Of a DNA stretch of 64,000 nt, positions 27,406 to 36,369 are shown one piece after another. Source of the stretch: Flammeovirga pacifica. GTDB lineage: Bacteria; Bacteroidota; Bacteroidia; Cytophagales; Flammeovirgaceae. The notes beneath the pieces are model-generated. The model searched no databases and was not told the DNA's origin. It saw nothing but the letters and a program-made list of their open reading frames with translations. Each line of letters opens with the position of its first letter. The first letter of the stretch is position 1. Where the stretch lies: NCBI RefSeq assembly GCF_000807855.2, contig NZ_JRYR02000001.1, positions 1,667,881 to 1,731,880 of the forward strand, written 5' to 3'. The translations under genes and the position numbers were made by a program.

Positions 27406-28323
27406 TTGTCATTCGAAATCACCATATTAGGCTCTAGTGCCGCCATTCCTTCAAAAGGAAGACAAATGACTTCTCAACACCTTCGAATTGGTAACCAACA
27501 GTTTTTAATTGATTGTGGCGAAGCTACACAGCATCAATTATTAAACCTGGGAATTAGTTTGCATAAAATTGAGCACATTTTTATAAGTCACTTACATGGA
27601 GACCACTTCTTTGGGCTACCTGGATTATTATCCACAATGCATCTACAAAGAAGAACAGAACCGTTATATATTCACGGTCCTAGGGGATTAGATGAAGTAT
27701 TGTTAGCTAGTTTCAAACATTCAAAAACAGAGTTAAACTATAAAGTTTTTTTATACGATAACCCTACAATGTTCTCTGAAGTTATTTATGAGAATGAAAA
27801 GATTACTGTTGAAACGATTCCATTAACACATCGAGTACCTTGTACTGGATTCTTGTTTAGAGAAAAGAAAAAACAATACCGAATTATACCAGAAAAATTA
27901 CCTTCGGGCTTACCATTTGAAGCTTTCAGAGCGCTTAAAAGAGGTGAGAACATAGAATTTAATAAAAATAAAATTAATTACGAGGATGTTACACTCCCTC
28001 CTAGAAAATCTAGATCTTATGCTTTTTGCTCAGATACTAAATATTCAAAGAGTGTAATTTCTAAAGTATTTGGTGTAGACTTACTTTATCACGAATCTAC
28101 TTTTATGGATCGTCATAAAGAAAGAGCAAACATCACTTTTCATACCACCGCCAAACAAGCTGGTTCTGTTGCCAAAGAAGCAAATGTCAAACAATTATTG
28201 ATTGGTCATTTCTCTGCAAGATATGCTGATTTAACAGAACTGCTAGAAGAAGCTCAAACAGAATTTAACAATACACAACTTGCAATAGAAGGACATAAGT
28301 TTTCTATTGTGGAATGTGATTAA
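27406..28323 (+). CDS. rnz: Ribonuclease Z
   Basis: Metallo-beta-lactamase-fold endonuclease that trims the 3' ends of tRNA precursors. The 305-aa protein has the tRNase Z signatures ILGSSAAIPSKGR, the zinc motif HLHGDHFFGLPG, TIPLTHRVPCTGFLF, FCSDTKYS and HFSARYAD. The start is TTG at 27406. No ATG lies before the conserved N-terminal strand (SFEITILGSSAA), so the alternative start is required. The length is normal for the short form. The spacing to the next gene is 46 bp. Confidence 0.95.
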   Translation: MSFEITILGSSAAIPSKGRQMTSQHLRIGNQQFLIDCGEATQHQLLNLGISLHKIEHIFISHLHGDHFFGLPGLLSTMHLQRRTEPLYIHGPRGLDEVLLASFKHSKTELNYKVFLYDNPTMFSEVIYENEKITVETIPLTHRVPCTGFLFREKKKQYRIIPEKLPSGLPFEAFRALKRGENIEFNKNKINYEDVTLPPRKSRSYAFCSDTKYSKSVISKVFGVDLLYHESTFMDRHKERANITFHTTAKQAGSVAKEANVKQLLIGHFSARYADLTELLEEAQTEFNNTQLAIEGHKFSIVECD

Positions 28324-28369
28324 TTAATCGTAACTTTAAAGAAAAAACATCATTAAATACGATTAAATT

Positions 28370-28933
28370 ATGCCTTTCGGATTTTTCAAGAAAAAAAATA
28401 AAGAAGATGAGGAGCCTAGTTACGATCCTACCAACATCACAATAAGAGATTTACGTTTAGGATACATCTTTGATTTTGAGATGAAAACCTTTGAGGTAAC
28501 CGGTGAATATGAATATGATTGGGGTGATAATGACAGATCGTACGAATATAAAATAGAATCGGCAACCGATACATTTTTTTTACAAGTTGATGACGAAGAT
28601 GAACTTACAGGAACTGTAAATCAAAGTATTCTTTGGGGAAAATTACCTGAAAATGTTGAAGAAGATATCTTAAAAAAAGGTAAACCTCCTAAATCTATTT
28701 CATTTAATGGGAAAGAATTTTTTAGAGATGAAAAATCTGTAGGTTATTGGAGAGATGTACATAGTATGTCTTCTGATGAGAGTACAGAATATATGTGTTG
28801 GGATTATTACGATGAGTCTGAAAAGTTTGTACTATGTATTGAACAACATGGTGACGAAGCTTTTAACGCATCTTTAGGAATAGTAGAGCCAGCACGAAAA
28901 TTCACTAATATATTACCCAACTCAAAAGGTTAA
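28370..28933 (+). CDS. DUF4178-like protein, first gene of an aminopropyltransferase cluster
   Basis: A cytoplasmic acidic protein of 187 aa. It resembles DUF4178, a domain often encoded beside SpeE-like aminopropyltransferases: LRLGYIFDFEMKTFEVTGEYEYDW with ESATDTFFLQVDDED, then ISFNGKEFFRDEKSVGYW. I assign the family by this pattern and the neighbourhood, with moderate certainty. The N-terminus MPFGFFKKKNKEDEEP is a charged leader with no signal. It is followed after 60 bp by the lipoprotein gene and then the membrane aminopropyltransferase. The function of DUF4178 is unknown. Confidence 0.7.
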   Translation: MPFGFFKKKNKEDEEPSYDPTNITIRDLRLGYIFDFEMKTFEVTGEYEYDWGDNDRSYEYKIESATDTFFLQVDDEDELTGTVNQSILWGKLPENVEEDILKKGKPPKSISFNGKEFFRDEKSVGYWRDVHSMSSDESTEYMCWDYYDESEKFVLCIEQHGDEAFNASLGIVEPARKFTNILPNSKG

Positions 28934-28993
28934 ATTGCGTAATATTAAATAATAGTGTCAAACAAAAGTATTACTAAGAAGTCAAATTACTTC

Positions 28994-29791
28994 ATGAAAA
29001 AATTAATAATAACATTCCTATCTACTTTAGTCCTTTTCTCTTGTGGCAGTAGTCAGGAAAAATTCACAAAATCACCTGTAGATCAGCTTAATACTGAAAT
29101 GATCAATGTTGATAATTATACCATCATTTTACAGGACATGGATGCTGAAGAGCACCTTTTTACAGAAGATTTTTATAAACATAAGTACAAAATAGTAACG
29201 ATAGGTGCAGATAGTGTTCCTCAAGTTCAAGAAACGGAATGGTATGATGTTTCTCAAAGCTTTTTCCAATTACATTCAGGTGATATAGGAATGGAAATAG
29301 CTACTAAAGTAGACGGTAAATTATCAAAACAAGTATCTCCTCCTGGTTATTCGGGATATGTGGGTAATGAACAGTATGGACATTGGAAAACAGACCAAAG
29401 ATCTGGAACAAGTTTTTGGGAGTTCTATGGTCGATACGCTATGATGAGGTCTATATTTAATATGGGTTATTATGGACCTATTTATAGATCAGGGTACATG
29501 GATTACAGAAGCAATTATAGCCGCGGAAGAAATTATTATGGTAGCGGTCCTTCTGGATCACCTCGATACGGCACCTATTCTAGTGGGGCTGCGAAAGCAA
29601 ACCCAAGCTTCTCTAGAAGAATGAGCTCATCAAGTAATTTCAAAAATTCTGTAAACAGGAATGTTTCTCGATCTCCAGCTAGATATGCTGCAGGGTCTAG
29701 AGCCTCTTCTTCTAAGAAAACTAATTCTTCTTCTCGCTATGGAAGTGGATCATCAAGTAGATCTCGTTCCTATTCTAGGGGAGGAAAATAA
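28994..29791 (+). CDS. Lipoprotein with Ser/Gly/Arg/Tyr-rich C-terminus
   Basis: A 265-residue lipoprotein. The signal MKKLIITFLSTLVLFSC gives lipidated C17. ATG 28994 is used because the GTG at 28955 would put 13 charged residues before the signal. Residues about 20-150 form an ordinary folded region (TIILQDMDAEEHLFTEDFY). From about 170 the protein is low-complexity and basic, full of Ser, Gly, Arg and Tyr, and ends in SRSYSRGGK. Such tails occur in the secreted or lipoprotein partner of SpeE/DUF350-type clusters, but the family is not certain. A terminator-like hairpin follows the stop codon and abuts the next start. Confidence 0.75.
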   Translation: MKKLIITFLSTLVLFSCGSSQEKFTKSPVDQLNTEMINVDNYTIILQDMDAEEHLFTEDFYKHKYKIVTIGADSVPQVQETEWYDVSQSFFQLHSGDIGMEIATKVDGKLSKQVSPPGYSGYVGNEQYGHWKTDQRSGTSFWEFYGRYAMMRSIFNMGYYGPIYRSGYMDYRSNYSRGRNYYGSGPSGSPRYGTYSSGAAKANPSFSRRMSSSSNFKNSVNRNVSRSPARYAAGSRASSSKKTNSSSRYGSGSSSRSRSYSRGGK

Positions 29792-29811
29792 ATTAAGATT
29801 TTATACTATTA

Positions 29812-29836
29812 ACCCTCCTTTGGAGGGTGTTTTTTT
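29812..29836 (+). promoter_or_regulatory. Hairpin with U-run touching the next start codon; right arm contains GGAGG
   Basis: ACCCTCC (29812-29818) pairs with GGAGGGT (29822-29828) around a TTT loop, followed by G and seven T (29830-29836). The next base is the A of the aminopropyltransferase ATG (29837). It has the form of an intrinsic terminator, and its right arm would also hide a Shine-Dalgarno-like GGAGG 10 nt from the ATG. Termination, attenuation or translational control are all possible. Confidence 0.75.
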
Positions 29837-31420
29837 ATGGCAAATTTTCTTTCAAAGTCGAATACATTAAAATTAGCATTATTCGCAACAGGTTTATCAG
29901 GTATAGTCGCTGAATATGTATTATCTACATTAGCCTCTTATTTCCTTGGTAATTCTGTTTTTCAATGGACAATGACCTTATCCTTTATGCTATTTGCAAT
30001 GGGGCTAGGCAGTAGATTCAGTAAATACATTGAGCATAATTTATTGGAGAAATTCATTATTGTTGAATTTATCCTCTCCTTATTGGTTTCCTTTTCTTCT
30101 ATCATAGCTTATAGTATAAGTGCTTTTATCAGTTTTAAATCTGAATATAGTATTTACCCATTACCTCTTGATGGCGTAATTATTTATAGTACAAGTATAT
30201 CTATCGGCTTTTTAATAGGGCTTGAAATACCACTAGCTACAAGATTAAATGATCAGTTTGAATCATTAAAAGTAAATATTTCCTCTGTGATGGAAAAAGA
30301 CTATTTTGGTAGTCTTTTCGGTGGTTTATTCTTTGCTTTCATCGGTTTACCATTTCTAGGATTAACATATACACCTTTTGTCTTGGGTTTTGTCAATGTA
30401 TTCGTTGCCATTCTTCTATTATGGAGATTAGATCATTTATTAGAAAATAAATGGAGTATCAAACTTAAAACCAGTGGTGTAATTGTAGTTTCTTTGATTG
30501 GTATTGGTATGTTTTTCTCCAATGATATCATCAATTATGGAGAGCAAAATTTATATAAAGACAAAGTAGTTTTTCAAAAACAGACTCCTTATCAAAGGTT
30601 GGTCGTAACACAATGGAAAAATGATTATTGGCTATACATCAATGGACATTTACAATTAAGTACTTTTGATGAATGGCTTTATCATGAACCCATGGCAATT
30701 CCTGCTTTATCTCTATCACCAATTCCCCAAGATATATTAATCTTAGGTGGAGGCGACGGTTGTTTAGCAAGAGAAGCCTTGAAATTCCCATCAGTAAAAA
30801 GTATCACTTTAATTGATTTAGATCCTGAAATGACCAAATTAGCTAAAGAAAACCCAATATTTAATCAATTAAACGGAGGTGCTTTAAAGGATCCAAAAGT
30901 AAAAGTGATCAATATGGATGCTTTTACTTATTTAGAACAGGAAAAACAGTTTTTTGATGTCATAATGATGGATTTCCCAGACCCTAAATCGATAGAATTA
31001 GGTCGTCTTCAATCCTTAGAGTCTTTTAGACTTTGTCATCGAATGCTCCGACCCAATGGTGTAATTGTTACTCAGGCAGGTAGTCCTTATTATGCGTCAG
31101 AAGCCTTTTATTGTATAGAAAAGACTATGAGTGCAGCTAATTTTTCAACCATTCCACTTCACAACCAAATTCTAACTTTAGGAGAATGGGGCTGGGTGTT
31201 AGGAGCAAAAAATATGACTTCGGATGAAATGAAAAGTAAAATAAGACATGCTGATCTAAGCAATATCCCTACAAAATGGCTTAATAAAGAAGGTTTATAT
31301 AGTATCACTTCCTTTGGAAAACCCATTTATGAATTTGACAGTACTAAAGTAAGTGTCAATACGGTTCACAATCCGGTATTACCCACTTATTATAGTAAAG
31401 GAAATTGGGATCTATTCTAA
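29837..31420 (+). CDS. Membrane-anchored spermidine synthase-like aminopropyltransferase
   Basis: A 527-aa protein with an N-terminal membrane domain and a C-terminal SpeE-like methyltransferase-fold domain. The membrane part has about seven hydrophobic helices (residues 10-220; starts LKLALFATGLSGIVAEYVL). The catalytic part (from about 250) has LILGGGDGCLAREAL for cofactor binding, LIDLDPEM, the DAFTYL motif and the MMDFPDPKSIELGRL catalytic loop. It would transfer an aminopropyl group from decarboxylated SAM to an amine, with the active site at the inner membrane. The substrate may not be putrescine. The start is forced, because helix 1 begins at residue 10. Its last 9 bases overlap rmuC. 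Confidence 0.9.
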   Translation: MANFLSKSNTLKLALFATGLSGIVAEYVLSTLASYFLGNSVFQWTMTLSFMLFAMGLGSRFSKYIEHNLLEKFIIVEFILSLLVSFSSIIAYSISAFISFKSEYSIYPLPLDGVIIYSTSISIGFLIGLEIPLATRLNDQFESLKVNISSVMEKDYFGSLFGGLFFAFIGLPFLGLTYTPFVLGFVNVFVAILLLWRLDHLLENKWSIKLKTSGVIVVSLIGIGMFFSNDIINYGEQNLYKDKVVFQKQTPYQRLVVTQWKNDYWLYINGHLQLSTFDEWLYHEPMAIPALSLSPIPQDILILGGGDGCLAREALKFPSVKSITLIDLDPEMTKLAKENPIFNQLNGGALKDPKVKVINMDAFTYLEQEKQFFDVIMMDFPDPKSIELGRLQSLESFRLCHRMLRPNGVIVTQAGSPYYASEAFYCIEKTMSAANFSTIPLHNQILTLGEWGWVLGAKNMTSDEMKSKIRHADLSNIPTKWLNKEGLYSITSFGKPIYEFDSTKVSVNTVHNPVLPTYYSKGNWDLF

Positions 31421-32962
31421 ACCTTCAACTTGTTCATCATTGTCAATACTTTGTTCCACCAGTTCTACAGGGAGTTGGTGGGACGTTTTAATATTCCCTT
31501 TTTCTTTCAAATCAGTCAGAAGCTTAATCATATTACCCTTTCCTTCTGTTAATTGCTTCATCGCTTTATCAACATCCTCTTTAGTGTTCCCAATTCTTTT
31601 TTGTAAAGAAAGCATGGTATCAACAAACAGCCTTGCTTTATTATAAATACCAGAAGCTAATTTGATCACATCTTCAATATTCTTTTGTTGATGTTCATTT
31701 CTCCACAACTCTTCAATCACCTTCAGAGTAGACATTAAAGTGGTAGGACCAACAATTACTACTTTCTTATTGTAAGCATAATCCCATAATGATTCATCAT
31801 GTTGTAAAGCAATTAAAAAAGCAGGTTCAATGGGAATAAACATTAAAACATAATCAAGGCTTTTTATGGTAGGTAGACTTTGATAATCTCTTTGATTTAA
31901 CTCATCAATGTGTGCTTTAATGGCTCTAACATGTAGATTCACCTCTATTTGCTGCTGTTCAACATCTTCTGCACTTACAAAGCGATCATATGCATTTAAA
32001 GACACTTTAGAATCAACAATTACTTGTTTATCGCCAGGGTAATGAATTACAACATCGGGTCTTTGTTTATCTCCATTTTCATTAGCATATGTTGGTTGTA
32101 CATGGTACTCAAAACCTTGCCTTAATCCAGATTTTCTAAGCACAGAATCTAAAATTACTTCACCCCAATCTCCTTGCTTTTTCACGTCTCCTTTAAGTGC
32201 CCTTGTTAAGTTTTTTGCTTCTTCAGAAATTTGAAGGTTCATTTTTCTTAGGAGTTCTATTTCTCTTTTTAAAGCATGTCTTTCATTAGACTCTTTACCA
32301 TAGGAGTCTTCTATCTTCTTTTTAAATAGATCAATTTGCTCTTTAAAAGGATTCAGAATAACATCTAAATTCGTTTTGTTTTGGTCAGCAAATCGGTTAG
32401 ACTTTTCTTCAAAAATCTTATTTGCCAAGTTTTCAAATTCTAGCTTAAACTTATTATTGAGTTGGTTTATTTCTTCTTGATGGGTTTCTATCTTTTCTCT
32501 TAAGTGTTCATTATGAGTCTTCAATTCGACATTATCTTGTAGTAAGTTTTCATTAGCATCTAAAATTTCATGATAAGTGGCCGTTAATTCTTTCAACCTA
32601 TCATTTAACATGATTAATGCCTTTTGATTTTTTGCTTCTTCTTGTGATAAAAACTGATATTTTTCTTTATAAAAATTTTCAGATTGTTTCACCTCTAATA
32701 ATTGATTAGACTCTTCTTTATATTTTGTCTCAATTACAGCTAAAGATTGATTGACTCCATTCAATTTTTGCTCTAATTCTTTATTGAGTTGTTGAAGATG
32801 GTTATGATCACTAATCCTTTTAGTTTCATTAGTTTTTAAATCTTCCCATTCCCAGATCACTTTATTGTACCTATTTTTTATGATAAAATAGGTGATTACA
32901 GCACTTCCAATACAAAAAAGAAGTCCTATACAAATGATGATAATATAATTTTCTATAATCAT
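31412..32962 (-). CDS. rmuC: DNA recombination protein RmuC
   Basis: RmuC-family protein with a PD-(D/E)XK nuclease-like domain that limits DNA rearrangements such as inversion at short repeats. The 516-aa protein has an N-terminal membrane helix (residues 5-28, IIIICIGLLFCIGSAVITYF), a long coiled coil (about 35-240) and the conserved RmuC domain (about 240-480: QGDWGEVILDSVLRKSGLR, RPDVVIHYPGDKQVIVDSKVSL, VGPTTLMSTLKVIEELW). The length and order are normal. It overlaps the aminopropyltransferase gene tail-to-tail by 9 bases. Confidence 0.95.
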   Translation of the reverse strand: MIIENYIIIICIGLLFCIGSAVITYFIIKNRYNKVIWEWEDLKTNETKRISDHNHLQQLNKELEQKLNGVNQSLAVIETKYKEESNQLLEVKQSENFYKEKYQFLSQEEAKNQKALIMLNDRLKELTATYHEILDANENLLQDNVELKTHNEHLREKIETHQEEINQLNNKFKLEFENLANKIFEEKSNRFADQNKTNLDVILNPFKEQIDLFKKKIEDSYGKESNERHALKREIELLRKMNLQISEEAKNLTRALKGDVKKQGDWGEVILDSVLRKSGLRQGFEYHVQPTYANENGDKQRPDVVIHYPGDKQVIVDSKVSLNAYDRFVSAEDVEQQQIEVNLHVRAIKAHIDELNQRDYQSLPTIKSLDYVLMFIPIEPAFLIALQHDESLWDYAYNKKVVIVGPTTLMSTLKVIEELWRNEHQQKNIEDVIKLASGIYNKARLFVDTMLSLQKRIGNTKEDVDKAMKQLTEGKGNMIKLLTDLKEKGNIKTSHQLPVELVEQSIDNDEQVEGLE

Positions 32963-33178
32963 AATACTTTTCTATATGCTCACTAATTTAATAAAAAATG
33001 ATATTTTTTTAATCAAAAGTTCAAATATTTATCATAATTATTTTAGTATGAGAATATTAAAGTTTCAGAAACTAAAAATTATTACTTATTAAAAATCTAA
33101 AACAAGAGTTCAAAAGAACTTAACAAAAATGAAAGGTGTAATACTATTGTAGAAAACTTAAACTATTGATTTTTATAT

Positions 33179-34078
33179 ATGCCTAATTATAATTCAATTC
33201 AAGAGATTGCCCATACATTGCATAATGATATCAGAAATAATCCGAATATTGATTTTAATAGAATAAATACACTGATAGATAATGTTGCCTCTGATTTAAG
33301 ACAGAAAAACAATCATAAAAGTGAATTAGAACTTATACATCAATTTTTACCACATGATTTCATCAATGATTCATTGATTGGTCATTTAATTCAAAAACCT
33401 TATGGTTACCCAGAAGATTTCAGATTTTTAGATGGTATTCATACCAATTTCATCTCCGATAATTACCCGAACTGGGATCAATTTTTACAAAATTCTTCGT
33501 TAGCAAAATCCTTGAGATTTAGAAAACAATATTTTGAAAAAACAATAGAGGACACTTTAAGAGAAAAGTCAAAAATTAATGCCTTAATAATTGCAGCTGA
33601 TAGTGGGCATTTACTTCCTTCGACATTAAAAAAATATGCTAAATCAATGACTGTTGATATACTTGAATGGAATGATAATGCAGTACACTACAACAAAGTT
33701 TTGACACAAAAATGGCTTCCAAATATTCGATTTTTTAAAAATTCATTCATGAATTATCATCCCGAAGAGAAATATGATATTGTATGGATTGCGGGTATAT
33801 TTGATTATTTGGATAATCATTCTTTTGAAGAACATTTAAATAGAGCCTTGTCTTGGAAAAAAAATAAAGGCGAAATAATATTAGTAAATTTCAGTCCTAA
33901 TAATGCATCCAAAAACATAATGGAAATTTTATTGAATTGGAAAGTAGCTCACCGCTCCAAAACAGAATTAATTAATCTAGCCTATCATTGTGGCTTCCAT
34001 AGATCACAAATACGATTAGAAACTGACATAACCAAGTCCAATCATTTTATGCATCTACATAAAAACATGGTGCATTAA
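33179..34078 (+). CDS. Class I SAM methyltransferase-like protein, PhcB-like arrangement
   Basis: A 299-residue protein. The N-terminal third is helical (RINTLIDNVASDLRQKN), then QKPYGYPEDFRFLDGI and a methyltransferase-like Rossmann fold (NALIIAADSGHLLPS, TVDILEWNDNAV, YDIVWIAGIFDYL, GEIILVNFSP). The KP-x-GYP-x-D segment ahead of the Rossmann domain resembles PhcB-type enzymes, which make 3-hydroxy fatty acid methyl ester signals in Ralstonia. Motif I, normally a GxGxG loop, is degenerate here (AADSGH), so catalysis is doubtful. No signal peptide. It stands alone between rmuC (divergent) and the DUF481 gene. The PhcB link is a tentative reading. Confidence 0.6.
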   Translation: MPNYNSIQEIAHTLHNDIRNNPNIDFNRINTLIDNVASDLRQKNNHKSELELIHQFLPHDFINDSLIGHLIQKPYGYPEDFRFLDGIHTNFISDNYPNWDQFLQNSSLAKSLRFRKQYFEKTIEDTLREKSKINALIIAADSGHLLPSTLKKYAKSMTVDILEWNDNAVHYNKVLTQKWLPNIRFFKNSFMNYHPEEKYDIVWIAGIFDYLDNHSFEEHLNRALSWKKNKGEIILVNFSPNNASKNIMEILLNWKVAHRSKTELINLAYHCGFHRSQIRLETDITKSNHFMHLHKNMVH

Positions 34079-34111
34079 TTATAGATATTAATGAATTTTA
34101 GCACTAGATTT

Positions 34112-34141
34112 TTGTTGCATTATAATGTATTTTTATATTTG
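34112..34141 (+). promoter_or_regulatory. Bacteroidota consensus promoter of the DUF481 gene
   Basis: TTTG (34111-34114), a 19-nt spacer and TATATTTG (34134-34141). The start codon follows 41 nt later. An exact match to the family consensus. Confidence 0.72.
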
Positions 34142-34181
34142 TTAAAATTATATAATCCAAAAAAAATCAAATTCATTTACA

Positions 34182-35219
34182 ATGAGACTTCTTTTAACTG
34201 CTGCCTTTATCTTCATCAGTTTATTTTCATTTGGTCAAATCGATTCACTTGTTCTTACTAATGGCGACGTAATTGTCGGTGAAATTAAGAGTATGGACAG
34301 AGGTGTAATACAAATTGAAACTCCCTACTCCGATTCCGATTTTAAAATTGAATGGAGTGGTATTAAAGAGATATTCGGCGAGACAAATTTCATGATCACT
34401 ACGACTGATGGACAAAGATATGACGGTAAAATATCGATGGCGGAAGATGGTGCTTTTCAATTAAATACTAAAAACAATGGTTTAGTTGAAATTAATAGAA
34501 ATGAGATTGTCAATCTTAAATCCGTAAATTCTACTTTCATAAGTAAATTATCTGCAAGTATAGATGTTGGTTACAGTTATACCAAGGCCAACAACTTATC
34601 TCAATTAAATGCAAATGGTTATGTTGGATATACCACTAACCGATGGAGTACAGATATAAATCTCTCTAGTTTAAAATCAACTCAAGATAATGTTGATGCA
34701 ATTGAAAGAAATGAAGGAACTTTAACAGGAAATTACTTTTTGCCAAGAGACTTCTATATCACTGCATCAGGTAGTTACCTTTCCAATACCGAGCAATCAA
34801 TTAATTTACGATTAGTAGGAACAGGTGGTCTTGGTAAATATGTTTTACATACCAACACTGCTTATTGGGGTTTCTCTACTGGTGCATCGTTCTTGCAGGA
34901 AAGTTTTGACCCAGTTTTTAATGCTGAAGATTCTACATTTACAAAAACACCAGATAGGTCAGAAGCGGAATGGTACCTTGGTATGGAGCTTAACCTTTTT
35001 GATACTGGTGATCTCTCATTCAAAACTTCAGCAAAAGGTTATAGAGCACTTGCATCTTATGATCGTTGGCGTGCTGATGTTAATGCAAATTTAAAATATG
35101 ATTTACCCTATGACTTTTATGTTAAAGGAAGCTACAATCTAAACTACGATAGTCAACCTGCAGAAGCTGGTAAAGAAGTCGATTATCAATATACCATAGG
35201 CTTTGGTTGGGAACTGTAA
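34182..35219 (+). CDS. DUF481 outer-membrane beta-barrel protein
   Basis: A 345-aa exported protein. The signal peptide ends in LFSFGQ at about residue 19. Residues 20-110 hold a two-repeat small beta domain (LVLTNGDVIVGEIKSMDRGVIQIETPY and DGQRYDGKISMAEDGAFQLNT). Residues about 115-345 are a DUF481 barrel of alternating residues, ending in the aromatic C-terminus YTIGFGWEL typical of outer-membrane strands. The function of DUF481 is unknown. It has its own promoter. No TonB plug and no transport partner are nearby. Confidence 0.88.
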   Translation: MRLLLTAAFIFISLFSFGQIDSLVLTNGDVIVGEIKSMDRGVIQIETPYSDSDFKIEWSGIKEIFGETNFMITTTDGQRYDGKISMAEDGAFQLNTKNNGLVEINRNEIVNLKSVNSTFISKLSASIDVGYSYTKANNLSQLNANGYVGYTTNRWSTDINLSSLKSTQDNVDAIERNEGTLTGNYFLPRDFYITASGSYLSNTEQSINLRLVGTGGLGKYVLHTNTAYWGFSTGASFLQESFDPVFNAEDSTFTKTPDRSEAEWYLGMELNLFDTGDLSFKTSAKGYRALASYDRWRADVNANLKYDLPYDFYVKGSYNLNYDSQPAEAGKEVDYQYTIGFGWEL

Positions 35220-35327
35220 TGTCTCAACCTTAGTTTTAGCATCTTTTTTTCATAAAACTCAAGTTATAAATTTGAAAAATCACTTTTCTACAGCTATTTT
35301 AGTGTGATTTTGCACGTTAAATAGCAT

Positions 35328-36260
35328 ATGAATAGTCATAATTTTTTTAGCTCAATAAGTAGTAGACGTAAAATTGTCATTGGCTTAGTTATTACTTTGC
35401 TTACTTTAAATCTTTTACAATTATACCTTAGGTCTGATGAAGAAAAACACTTAAGTGATAGAGTTCAAAGTAAAAACATTGAACTTGTGCTTACGTATGC
35501 AAAATTAGATTCTATTTCGACAGAGCTAAATAAACAAATTCAAATCTTGACATTACTCAATGAAGATGTCTCTGTACTTGAAAATGTAAAAGACAGCTTA
35601 GAAAGAGAAAAGAAAGAATTAAGATCTACGCAACTTATACAATCAAAAAGATATCATATCATCAAGTCAAAAGTTGGTGTTTATGAGAATATTTTAAAAC
35701 AAAAAGATGAACACATTTCATATATGAAACGTGTCAATGATTCTCTTTTAATTGCCAACTCAAGTCTTATTAAAGAGAGTTCGGTATTAAAAAGTAAAAT
35801 CAATGTTTTAGAAAATCAACAAGGAGAATTAGAAAAAGAATTGGATGTTGCAAAACGTTTAACTGCTTTTGATTTCCAATGTTATTCCTCTGATACAAAA
35901 GGAAAGAAAACATATGGCAATATACATAAAGCCAAAAAAGTCAACTCCATTTCTATTGAATTTAAACTGGCAAAAAATACTTTACATCACTCTGGTGAAA
36001 GAAATGTTTACCTCTGTTTGGTAGACCCGGATGGGGCTACAATTTATAATTCTAGCAAAGAATCAAAATTCTTTACCTTAGCTGAAAGTAAAGAAAATAT
36101 TTTTTACACCTCAAAATCTGTATTCTTTTTTGATAGTGAAGAAGGCTCTAGTACTACTATTTCCTATCAAAATAACAGTTTTTTAAATAGTGGAAAATAT
36201 AATGCTAAAGTGTTTACAGAAGGATATTTGATAGGTGAAGTAGATTTTATAATTCAGTAA
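35328..36260 (+). CDS. Single-pass membrane protein with long coiled coil, unknown
   Basis: A 310-aa protein. A membrane helix covers residues about 16-33 (IVIGLVITLLTLNLLQLYL), a coiled coil about 35-185 is rich in Leu, Glu, Lys and Ser, and a globular, probably beta-rich domain covers about 190-310 (VYLCLVDPDGATIYN). No family is recognised. The topology (short cytoplasmic end, long extracytoplasmic coil) resembles division or envelope scaffold proteins. It lies 109 bp before the ftsL-like gene, so a link to cell division is possible by position only. Confidence 0.75.
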   Translation: MNSHNFFSSISSRRKIVIGLVITLLTLNLLQLYLRSDEEKHLSDRVQSKNIELVLTYAKLDSISTELNKQIQILTLLNEDVSVLENVKDSLEREKKELRSTQLIQSKRYHIIKSKVGVYENILKQKDEHISYMKRVNDSLLIANSSLIKESSVLKSKINVLENQQGELEKELDVAKRLTAFDFQCYSSDTKGKKTYGNIHKAKKVNSISIEFKLAKNTLHHSGERNVYLCLVDPDGATIYNSSKESKFFTLAESKENIFYTSKSVFFFDSEEGSSTTISYQNNSFLNSGKYNAKVFTEGYLIGEVDFIIQ

Positions 36261-36369
36261 TTCATTTTTTCCTTAAAAAATTCCATTTTTTCATACTTCT
36301 TAGATAAATTATGAAAGAATTTCACCAAATTCGTTTTCTATTTTTTTAGGATCTCTTATTCACCTTTCA

